From CALWZE01 sp964645785 (GTDB lineage: Bacteria > Bacillota > Clostridia > Oscillospirales > Ruminococcaceae), in assembly GCA_964645785.1 (NCBI GenBank), contig CAZYAV010000030.1, forward strand, positions 1 through 30,265: a stretch of 30,265 nt of DNA, in the 5' to 3' direction. This document shows, piece by piece, positions 1 through 6,640 of the stretch (its first letter is position 1; each line of letters begins with the position of its first letter). Below the pieces are notes generated by a model. The model was not told the DNA's origin, made no database searches, and saw nothing but the letters and a program-made list of their open reading frames with translations. The position numbers were made by a program, and so were the translations under genes.

Positions 1-1
1 G

Positions 2-2095
2 GACGACGATTACGGCTGGTGCATCGGCGTCGGGGATTTTGCCGATTACTGCCGCGAGACGGGCAAGGGGCACGACATCACCTATGACGAGGCGATGGCG
101 ATCCTCAAGCGGGCGGAGGACAACGGCTTTGTCCACCAGATCACCAACATCGACGGCGAAAACAAGATTTTCGGCATCTGCAACTGCAATGTCAACATCT
201 GCAACGCGCTGCGCACCTCGCAGCTGTTCAACACGCCGAACCTGTCCCGCTCGGCCTATGTGGCGCATGTGAACAAGGACAACTGCGTGGCGTGCGGCCG
301 GTGCGTCGAATACTGCCCGGCGGGCGCGGTCAGGCTGGGGCAGAAGCTGTGCACAAAGGACGGCGGCGAGGTGCAGTATCCCAAGCAGGAGCTGCCCGAC
401 GCGGTCAAGTGGGGGAAGGACAAGTGGGATCCCGACTACCGCGACAACAACCGCATCAACAGCCACAAAACGGGCACCTCGCCCTGCAAAACCGCCTGCC
501 CCGCGCACATCGCCGTGCAGGGCTATCTGAAAAAAGCTGCGCAGGGCAAATACACCGAGGCGCTCGCGCTCATCAAAAAGCAGAACCCGTTCCCGGCGGT
601 CTGCGGCCGCGTCTGCAACCGCCGCTGCGAGGACGCCTGCACCCGCGGAACCGTCGACGAGGCGGTCGCCATCGACGCGGTCAAAAAATTCATCGCCGAG
701 CAGGATCTCAAGGCCGAGACGCGGTATATCCCGCCGGTCGTCATCCCCGCCAGCATCCACATGGATCACTTCGGGGAAAAAATCGCGATTGTTGGCGGCG
801 GCCCCGCCGGGCTGAGCGCTGCGTTTTACCTGGCCGAAAAAGGGTATAAGCCGACCGTATTTGACAAGAACGAAAAGCCCGGCGGTATGCTGCAATACGG
901 CATCCCGTCCTATAAGCTGGAAAAGGCGGTTGTGGAGGCCGAAATCGATGTGATGCGGCAGATGGGGGTCGAAATCAGAACCGGCGTCGAAGTCGGCCGG
1001 GACGTCACCCTGAACGAGCTGCGCGCGCAGGGCTATAAGGCGTTTTACATCGCCATCGGCTGCGGCGCCGGCCGCCGCCCGGGCGTGGCGGGCGACGAAG
1101 CGCAGGGCACCATGACCGCAATTGAGTATCTGCACGAGGCAAACACCGGCGAGACACGGTTTGCGGGCAGGGTTGTGGTGATCGGCGGCGGCAACGTGGC
1201 GGTCGACGCCTCCCGCGTCAGCGCGCGGAGCGGCGCTTCGGCGGTGACCATGTTCAGCCTCGAATCCGAACAGGAGATGCCCGCCTCGGACGAGGAGGTC
1301 AGGGAGGCGCGGGAGGACGGCGTGGCGGTCGAGCCCGGCTGGGGACCCAAGGAGGTTCTGACAGAGGGTGGCAAGGTGACCGGCATTGTGCTGAAAAAGT
1401 GCGTCTCGGTTTATGACGCGAACGGGAAGTTCGCGCCCGCTTATGACGAAAATGAGCTGCGAACGGTCGAGTGCGACCGGGTCATCTTCGCCATCGGCCA
1501 GAAGACCGTGTGGGGCGACCTGCTCAAGGACGAGCCGGTGACCTTCAACGGCGCAGCCATCGCGGCGGATTCTCTCACCTATCAGACCGGCCAACCGGAC
1601 ATTTTCGTTGGCGGCGACGTCTATACGGGGCCGAAGTTCGCCATCGACGCCATCGCGGCCGGCCACTGTGCGGCCGAATCCCTGCACCGCTATGTGCACG
1701 GCGCGCATATGACCATCGGCCGCAACCGCTGGGAATTCAACGAGCTGGACAAAGAGAATATCCGGGTGGAGAATTACGACAATTCCGCCCGCCAGCGGGA
1801 GGGAATCGACCCCTCGGTTCCGGAAAAGTCGTTCCGGGACGCGCACCTCACCCTGACCGAGGAGCAGGTGCGCAGGGAGACCGCCCGCTGCCTCGGCTGC
1901 GGCGCGACCATCGTGGACGAAAACAAGTGTATCGGCTGCGGCATCTGCACAACCAAGTGCGAATTCGACGCAATCTCCCTGCGCCGCGACCGGCCGGAAT
2001 GCACCAATATGGTCAGGGCGGAGGATAAGTTCAAGTACATCCTGCCCTATCAGCTCAAGCGCGCCGGGAAGATTCTGATCAACAGGAAAAAATGA
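2..2095 (+). CDS. Fe-S/FAD NAD(P)H-dependent oxidoreductase, GltD-like (5' partial)
   Basis: The reading frame is open from the first bases, so the gene begins upstream; the ATG at 95 is internal. Visible parts in order are a Cys-rich stretch (CNCNVNIC, about nt 179-202), a [4Fe-4S] motif CxxCxxCxxxCP (about nt 284-316), a GltD-type N-terminal cluster domain (CKTACP, CGRVC, CEDAC, nt 485-640), an FAD Rossmann motif GGGPAG (about nt 794), an NAD(P)H Rossmann motif GGGNVAVDAS (about nt 1185), and C-terminal Cys motifs CLGCG and CIGCGICTTKC (nt 1891-1960). This is the plan of glutamate-synthase small-subunit-like flavoproteins that move electrons between NAD(P)H and ferredoxin-type partners. True substrate and partner are not visible. 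The next gene, 18 nt downstream, is HypA-like. A role in supplying electrons for corrinoid reactivation or another redox enzyme encoded upstream is possible but is inference. Confidence 0.9.
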   Translation, partial: DDDYGWCIGVGDFADYCRETGKGHDITYDEAMAILKRAEDNGFVHQITNIDGENKIFGICNCNVNICNALRTSQLFNTPNLSRSAYVAHVNKDNCVACGRCVEYCPAGAVRLGQKLCTKDGGEVQYPKQELPDAVKWGKDKWDPDYRDNNRINSHKTGTSPCKTACPAHIAVQGYLKKAAQGKYTEALALIKKQNPFPAVCGRVCNRRCEDACTRGTVDEAVAIDAVKKFIAEQDLKAETRYIPPVVIPASIHMDHFGEKIAIVGGGPAGLSAAFYLAEKGYKPTVFDKNEKPGGMLQYGIPSYKLEKAVVEAEIDVMRQMGVEIRTGVEVGRDVTLNELRAQGYKAFYIAIGCGAGRRPGVAGDEAQGTMTAIEYLHEANTGETRFAGRVVVIGGGNVAVDASRVSARSGASAVTMFSLESEQEMPASDEEVREAREDGVAVEPGWGPKEVLTEGGKVTGIVLKKCVSVYDANGKFAPAYDENELRTVECDRVIFAIGQKTVWGDLLKDEPVTFNGAAIAADSLTYQTGQPDIFVGGDVYTGPKFAIDAIAAGHCAAESLHRYVHGAHMTIGRNRWEFNELDKENIRVENYDNSARQREGIDPSVPEKSFRDAHLTLTEEQVRRETARCLGCGATIVDENKCIGCGICTTKCEFDAISLRRDRPECTNMVRAEDKFKYILPYQLKRAGKILINRKK

Positions 2096-2113
2096 GAAGA
2101 ACGGGGTGCTGCC

Positions 2114-2458
2114 ATGCATGAGCTGGGGGTTGTGTTTTATGTTGTGCGGGACGTCAAGCAGGTGGCGCAGGAGAACCGGGTGAACAGGGTCGCCTCGGTG
2201 ACCCTGCAAATCGGCGAGGTAACGGGGATTCTGCACGATTACCTGACCGACTGCTGGAACTGGGCGCGGAAGAAAGAGCCGATTATGCAGGACGCACAGC
2301 TGATTATCAGGCAGATTGACGCGGTCTCGGTGTGTGAGGACTGCGGGCAGGAATACCCGACGGTGCAGTACGCCAAAATCTGCCCGCACTGCGGCAGCGA
2401 AAACACCTTTCTGCTGCGCGGCAACGAATTCCTCATCGACGAAATCGCGGTCTGTTAG
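2114..2458 (+). CDS. hypA: HypA/HybF-like nickel metallochaperone
   Basis: A 114-residue protein of the usual HypA length. It starts MHE, keeping His2, the nickel ligand of the family, and has a zinc-binding pair CEDCG and CPHCGS near residues 75-95. HypA delivers nickel, with HypB, to [NiFe]-hydrogenase and sometimes urease. It follows the flavoprotein by 18 nt and is probably co-transcribed. No hydrogenase, HypB or other nickel enzyme lies in the window, so the client must be upstream, elsewhere, or something unusual. A strong hairpin follows at 2475-2519. Family assignment is firm; the client is unknown. Confidence 0.87.
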   Translation: MHELGVVFYVVRDVKQVAQENRVNRVASVTLQIGEVTGILHDYLTDCWNWARKKEPIMQDAQLIIRQIDAVSVCEDCGQEYPTVQYAKICPHCGSENTFLLRGNEFLIDEIAVC

Positions 2459-2474
2459 CCGCAGGCCGAAAGAA

Positions 2475-2519
2475 CAGCCGAACGCCCCGGGCGGCCGCCG
2501 CTTCCGGGGCGTTCGGCTG
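2475..2519 (+). terminator. Strong GC hairpin after hypA-like gene
   Basis: A 16-bp perfect stem (2475-2490 with 2504-2519, arms CAGCCGAACGCCCCGG and its complement) with a 13-nt loop sits 16 nt past the stop codon. There is no T-run after it, so it may be an imperfect terminator or an mRNA 3'-end stabiliser. Confidence 0.6.
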
Positions 2520-2999
2520 CCCGGGCGCCGGCGCCGGGCTATGAAAAACCGCGCGGCGGCGCAGGGAGGGGACGCCCCGGCCGCGAACCGTGCAGACGGC
2601 CGGCGGTTGAACGCGGGGCAGGTTGCCGGTATAATAAAGAGGTTCAAGCAGGCGGGCAGAGGAGACCGGCGGGATTTGGAACAGGCGGGAAATGGAGCGC
2701 CGTTTGCCGAGTTGGCGCCGCAGGGCACGCTGGGCTGCTCTCTGTGGCTGCCCACGGCAAAACCGCCGGTAAACCGGAACGGCCGGTGCCCGGTTTCCCG
2801 GCAAAGCCTCGCTTTCCGGCTGCGGCTCCGTTCCCCGGCAGGCTGCGGCTCCGGCTCCCGGCAGTTTCGCTCTCTGGCGGGGCTGCTCTGCTTTCAGCCG
2901 GCCGCCCAAAGAACAGGCGGCGCAAAATAGGTGCGGCGGCGAATGAAATTCGCATTCATCGTCAGAACGCATAAAATTCCGCGGATTTGCACAAAGCTT
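2520..2999. other. Non-coding GC-rich stretch between hypA-like gene and UroD operon
   Basis: About 480 nt without a credible gene. Open frames on both strands here are Arg/Pro/Gly-rich, overlap each other and lack plausible ribosome sites. It contains a good promoter-like pair at 2607-2635, listed separately, and short GC direct repeats (CTGCGGCTCCG twice near 2819-2855). Confidence 0.55.
2607..2635 (+). promoter_or_regulatory. Candidate promoter TTGAAC-N17-TATAAT, no gene immediately after
   Basis: The -35 hexamer TTGAAC is at 2607-2612, the spacer is exactly 17 nt, and the -10 TATAAT is perfect at 2630-2635. The next gene starts about 480 nt later and has its own stronger promoter at 3001, so this site may make a non-coding or leader RNA. 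Confidence 0.5.
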
Positions 3000-3000
3000 G

Positions 3001-3029
3001 TTGACAAATTGTATTTCCTGAAGTATACT
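3001..3029 (+). promoter_or_regulatory. Promoter of UroD-sORF-GPH operon 1
   Basis: Consensus -35 TTGACA (3001-3006), 17-nt spacer and -10 TATACT (3024-3029). The architecture matches that of the promoter at 16020 (TTGACT-N17-TATACT). The inverted repeat at 3027-3046 overlaps the -10 and start point, so repression by blocking RNA polymerase is expected. Confidence 0.82.
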
Positions 3030-3046
3030 CTTGTACAGACAGGAGT
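3027..3046. promoter_or_regulatory. GntR-type operator 1 (8-4-8 inverted repeat)
   Basis: ACTCTTGT-ACAG-ACAGGAGT: the arms are complementary at 7 of 8 positions. Read on the other strand its core CCTGTCTGTACAAG matches the core CTTGTCTATACAAG of the site at 16044-16063 at 12 of 14 positions. The pattern resembles HutC-subfamily GntR operators. The likely binder is the GntR/UTRA protein at 13836-14567. Confidence 0.68.
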
Positions 3047-3117
3047 AGTCATAAATATCGGGTGTTTGACTATTTTACGCAGATGTATGGACTGTTTATT
3101 AAAGAGGGGGAATTGAC

Positions 3118-4314
3118 TTGACCAATCAGGAGCTTGCGAAGTATCGCGTGCAGATTGTCCGGGACGCAGTCGGGCTGAAGAAAAAACCGGATCGCGTGCC
3201 GCATATCTCGCACTTTGTCACCTGGAAAATTCTCGACGCCGGCTATAAGCTCAGCGAGGCGATGTGCAACTGGGATATCATGGAGAAGGTCGTCTGCGAA
3301 TTCCAGGAAAAATACCGCTTCGACGCCCTGATTGAGTTCGGGCACAGGAACAACTACGAGACCTCCACCATCCTCGGCTCCTCGCGCTACCTCATCAACG
3401 ACGAGGCCGGTTCGGTCAGCTATCTCGACTTTGCGCTTTGCAAGGAGGGAGAGCTGGTCGAGTTTGCCAAAGACCCGCGCAAGTTCAAGTGGGAAAAGGG
3501 CATGGCGCGCAAGTACCCGTTCTGGACGGAGAAATTCGATATCGACATTCTCAACCGCGCGTACAAGGCCAACATGGATTATCTCAACTTCATGGGCTTT
3601 GACCTGCGCGGCCGGATGCCGAAGAAGCTGCTGGAGGATTACGGCGTCCCCTATTACATGGATCGCAAGGGCTTTGCGCCCATCGCGATCGAGACGATTT
3701 TCAACCAGCTGCGCGGCATCCGCGGCACCTCGATCGACATGCGCCGCCACACCGACGAGCTGCGCGAGGCGATTGCAATCATGGACGAGACCGGCTTCAA
3801 GCCCGGCATCGAGGCGATGCGCAAGGCGCCGGCGGGCTCGAACATGGATTCGACCTTTGACAGCGACCAGATCCTGCTGGCGCACACCATCCTCAACGAA
3901 AAGCAGTGGGAGGAATTCTACTGGCCGTACCTCAAGCAGATTGTGGACGTCCACGGCGAAAAGGGCTGGACGATGCGCCTGTTCACCGAGGGCAGCTCCA
4001 AGCGGTTCTGGCCGTATTTCCGGCAGTTCCCGGCGGGGGTTGTGGCGCTGCATCTGGAGGCGGACGATGTGTTCGAGGCGCGCGAGGCGCTGCCCAACTG
4101 CTGCATCATGGGCGGCATGAGCAACGAGGTTCTCGGCCGCGGCACCAAGCAGGAGTGCCTCGACCTTGCCAAGCGCCTCATCGACGAGCTGGGCTCGCAG
4201 GGCGGCTTTATCCTCAACCAGCCGAAGATGGGCTCCTACCGCAACGACGCGAACCCCGAGAATCTCAAGGCGGTGTGCGACTTTGTGCTTGAGTATCGCC
4301 CGTCCCAGAACTGA
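3118..4314 (+). CDS. Uroporphyrinogen-decarboxylase-family methyltransferase-like protein (MT I candidate, copy 1)
   Basis: A 398-residue protein. The TTG start is chosen because GAGGGGG lies 7 nt upstream and the N-terminus MTNQEL aligns with the ATG-started paralogue at 17814. The family is the UroD/MtaA-MtbA-CmuA TIM barrel, which in anaerobes moves methyl groups to or from corrinoid proteins. Canonical MtaA-like enzymes bind zinc through H-x-C and a distant Cys; here the equivalent places read LFTEGSS and LNQPKMGS, so those ligands are absent. Instead Glu291 and His312 form an E-X20-H pair conserved in the paralogue. I recall that O-demethylase MT I enzymes use a Glu/His zinc motif ending in E-X20-H, which would fit, though the reported first Glu spacing (X14) is not seen here. 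Haem synthesis is unlikely given the context of corrinoid genes. It is followed by a small protein and a GPH transporter; substrate unknown. Confidence 0.85.
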   Translation: MTNQELAKYRVQIVRDAVGLKKKPDRVPHISHFVTWKILDAGYKLSEAMCNWDIMEKVVCEFQEKYRFDALIEFGHRNNYETSTILGSSRYLINDEAGSVSYLDFALCKEGELVEFAKDPRKFKWEKGMARKYPFWTEKFDIDILNRAYKANMDYLNFMGFDLRGRMPKKLLEDYGVPYYMDRKGFAPIAIETIFNQLRGIRGTSIDMRRHTDELREAIAIMDETGFKPGIEAMRKAPAGSNMDSTFDSDQILLAHTILNEKQWEEFYWPYLKQIVDVHGEKGWTMRLFTEGSSKRFWPYFRQFPAGVVALHLEADDVFEAREALPNCCIMGGMSNEVLGRGTKQECLDLAKRLIDELGSQGGFILNQPKMGSYRNDANPENLKAVCDFVLEYRPSQN

Positions 4315-4336
4315 GCGGAAACAGAGGTGAACAGAA

Positions 4337-4483
4337 ATGGCTGAAATGGTAAAAGGCATCGACAAATACCCCGAAGGAGTCGAGATTCTGGCCGAGAAAA
4401 TGGATCTCCCCATCCCGAAGGAGGACATGGAAGCCCGCAAGATGGCGGTGCTCATGTTCATGGAGAGCATCTGCGGCCTTTAA
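4337..4483 (+). CDS. Conserved 48-residue small protein (module copy 1)
   Basis: An ATG-started ORF 22 nt after the UroD-family gene, with GAGGTGA 6-12 nt upstream as ribosome site. The product is acidic and has no signal peptide, Cys pair or clear membrane segment, though the C-terminal part (MAVLMFMESICGL) is hydrophobic or amphipathic. It is homologous to the 49-residue ORF at 19002-19151: the shared pattern is (Y/F)PEG(V/L)E.LAE..LP(I/V)P.ED.EARK..V, and both lie between a UroD-family gene and a GPH transporter. Conservation of sequence and position is strong evidence that it is translated. Its role is unknown; a small partner of the methyltransferase or the transporter is the simplest guess. 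I do not recognise a named family. Confidence 0.8.
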   Translation: MAEMVKGIDKYPEGVEILAEKMDLPIPKEDMEARKMAVLMFMESICGL

Positions 4484-4569
4484 GCGCCGCGCCAAACCCG
4501 TTATTGACCGCCGATAAATTTATAAGTAAGGGGTCGGTGGTTTGATAAAACATTTTAGGAGGATATGTT

Positions 4570-5940
4570 ATGGCACAAGAACAAACAAAAGCCAAGGCGA
4601 CAATCTCCCTGCCAAAGGCGATCGCCTACGGCGGCGGCGGTATGTTCGCCCTGACCATGTCGGCGAGCTTTGTTTCGTACATGCTCATGCCGTTCCTGAC
4701 CGAGGCTTCCGGCTTCTCGACGGCGATGGCGGCGACCGTGTACTCGCTGAACAACATCGTTAAGATCATCGCGATGATCGCTTCCGGCGTCATCATCGAC
4801 CGCTTCGCGTTCCGTTCGGGCAAGTACCGCACCTGGTGCGTTATCGGCGGCGTTGTGATGACCATCTTCACCGGCCTTTCGATGACCCGCTTTAACCTGC
4901 CCGAGGGCGCTTATGTTGTGGTCTTCCTGTTCCTGTTCTTTATGAACCAGATCGGCTACAACCTCATGTGGACGGGTTCCCGCTCCCTCGTCGGCCCGAT
5001 GAGCAAGAACTCGCAGGACGGCGTTGTGCTGACGACCGCCGCGCAGCTCGGCTCCACGGCCGGCGGCACGGTTTACGGCCTGATTTCGACCGGCATTGCG
5101 GCGGCGTTTGCTGCCTCCAGTCAGCCGTATGCGGGTCCTGCGTACATCTACAGCGCGTTCGCGCTGGTCGGCGGCATTGTCCTGTACCTCATCACCGCGA
5201 AGGATGACGGCCCGCGCGAGATTAGCAAGGACGAGGTAAAGCAGGAGAAGCCCAAGGGCGTCGGCTTTGGCGAGATGCTCCGCTCGATCAAGGGGCAGGG
5301 TCTCATCTTTGTCGTCGGCACCACCTTCGGCAACGTTCAGATGGGTTTCTTCTCCACCCTGCTGTTCTACTTCACCAGCTTTGTTCTCGGTAACCCGACC
5401 ATCGCCGGCCTTGCGGTTACCGTGAACTCGATCGGCGGCATCATCGGCGCGCTGCTTACGCCGTGGCTGTGCAGCAAGATGAGCAAGAAGAGCCTGTACA
5501 TCTGGTCCCACCTGATTTCGGCGGTGCTGTATGTCATGATTTTCCTGCTTGGCAGAAACGCGATTGCGTTCCTCATCATCCGCGTCACCCTCGGCATGGT
5601 CGGTTCGCCCTCCGGCGTCACCCTGCCCGCGCTGGGCAATGACCTTGCGGACTACAACGAGATGCGCGGCGAGTCCAACGCCCGCGCGTTCGTGCAGTCG
5701 ATGATCGGCGTCTCGATCCGTCTCGGTATGCTGATTTCTGGCGCTGCGGCTTCCTACGGCCTCGCGGCTGTCGGCTATGTGGCCGGCACAGAGGTCAGCG
5801 CCTCGACGGCGACCGGCATCATGGCGCTGATGGGCATCGCGCCGGCGGTTGTCTGCGTCATCGCCGCGGTCATCATCAAGTTCTTCAACGTCAGCGAGGC
5901 GGAGCTTGATGCGTACAGAAAGTCCAAGGGGAACGCGTAA
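4570..5940 (+). CDS. GPH-family (MelB-like) MFS transporter 1
   Basis: A 456-residue polytopic membrane protein with about 12 hydrophobic segments. The loop after TM2 carries the GPH motif D-R-x-x-x-x-S-G-K-Y-R-T-W (about residues 77-90), and a conserved SRSLVGPMSKNS loop lies near residue 140. These are hallmarks of the glycoside-pentoside-hexuronide:cation symporters. The start is supported by AGGAGG 8 nt before ATG. In this setting it probably imports the methylated substrate or exports the demethylated product. Three paralogues lie in the window (6641, 19215, 21296). Neighbours are the small protein upstream and, 436 nt downstream, a small membrane protein and a second transporter. Sugar transport cannot be excluded. 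Confidence 0.88.
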   Translation: MAQEQTKAKATISLPKAIAYGGGGMFALTMSASFVSYMLMPFLTEASGFSTAMAATVYSLNNIVKIIAMIASGVIIDRFAFRSGKYRTWCVIGGVVMTIFTGLSMTRFNLPEGAYVVVFLFLFFMNQIGYNLMWTGSRSLVGPMSKNSQDGVVLTTAAQLGSTAGGTVYGLISTGIAAAFAASSQPYAGPAYIYSAFALVGGIVLYLITAKDDGPREISKDEVKQEKPKGVGFGEMLRSIKGQGLIFVVGTTFGNVQMGFFSTLLFYFTSFVLGNPTIAGLAVTVNSIGGIIGALLTPWLCSKMSKKSLYIWSHLISAVLYVMIFLLGRNAIAFLIIRVTLGMVGSPSGVTLPALGNDLADYNEMRGESNARAFVQSMIGVSIRLGMLISGAAASYGLAAVGYVAGTEVSASTATGIMALMGIAPAVVCVIAAVIIKFFNVSEAELDAYRKSKGNA

Positions 5941-6376
5941 TCCGTTCCGGTTCCAGGCCTGACCTTTGAGGCTTGAGAATAGATCGTTTTCCACAATCTT
6001 AAGGCCAGCGCACACGCGGCGAAGCCGTGTGTGCGCTGGCCTGTATCAGGCAAAATCTGCCGAGGCACGCCGGAAAACCGCCCTGCCCGGCGGCGATTCC
6101 GCGGTTGGGAGGGCTTGTTTGCCGGCTGCCGGCCTGGCCGTGAAGCGCGCAGCCATTTGCGCGGCGGAGCCGCGGCGCTGGAGCCGGCGGAATTGCCCGC
6201 GAAGAACCCGGCCGCGCAGCCCCATGTGAAAGCGACGAGGCGAGCGGGCTGTTCCCAGCGAAAATGGGCTTTTGCCGGCCTGATTCGGCATGGCCGCTGG
6301 CACGGCGGGCGGCATTTTGTGCGCCGCGCGAATTGGGCGGCTTTGACGTAAGCAAAAAAGAAAAGGAGAGCACGCC
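5941..6376. other. Intergenic stretch between transporter 1 and the small membrane protein
   Basis: There is no credible gene. A large perfect hairpin is at 6003-6041. The rest is GC-rich with several short CCGGC-type inverted repeats and no recognisable riboswitch. No clear promoter for the next gene was found, so read-through past the hairpin is possible. Confidence 0.5.
6003..6041 (+). terminator. 18-bp GC hairpin after transporter 1
   Basis: GGCCAGCGCACACGCGGC (6003-6020) pairs with 6024-6041 across a GAA triloop; one pair is a G-U wobble. No T-run follows on either strand, so this may be a transcript 3'-end protector or processing element rather than a classic intrinsic terminator. Confidence 0.55.
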
Positions 6377-6637
6377 ATGAAACCATGGGACGCCTTTGTA
6401 AAAACCTACCATCTGCCCGGCGGCGCGCGGGCATTCTGGCTGATGGTGGCCGGCTGTGTCGGCGCGATCGTGCTGCCGATCATCTTTCGGGATAACAGCA
6501 CCCTTTCGATGATTATCCTGTTTGTGCCGGCGCTGATTGCGATTGTGTTTGGCCAGCAGTTCACCGCGACCTTCAGCCAGATGATGGTTGAAAACAGCAA
6601 ACCGGCGGCCAAACCCCACAAGAAAAAAAGGAAGTAA
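6377..6637 (+). CDS. Small two-TM membrane protein
   Basis: An 86-residue protein with AAGGAG 8 nt before its ATG. Two hydrophobic helices (about residues 19-36 and 43-59) are separated by a short loop, and a very basic lysine-rich tail (KPHKKKRK) suggests a cytoplasmic C-terminus. It ends 3 nt before the next GPH transporter, so the two are translationally linked. It could be an accessory subunit of that transporter. I do not recognise a named family; the other three GPH genes lack such a partner. Confidence 0.75.
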   Translation: MKPWDAFVKTYHLPGGARAFWLMVAGCVGAIVLPIIFRDNSTLSMIILFVPALIAIVFGQQFTATFSQMMVENSKPAAKPHKKKRK

Positions 6638-6640
6638 TCT

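Noticed and set aside
3070..4470. A 466-codon minus-strand frame over UroD copy 1
   Set aside because: Antisense shadow of a strongly supported gene.
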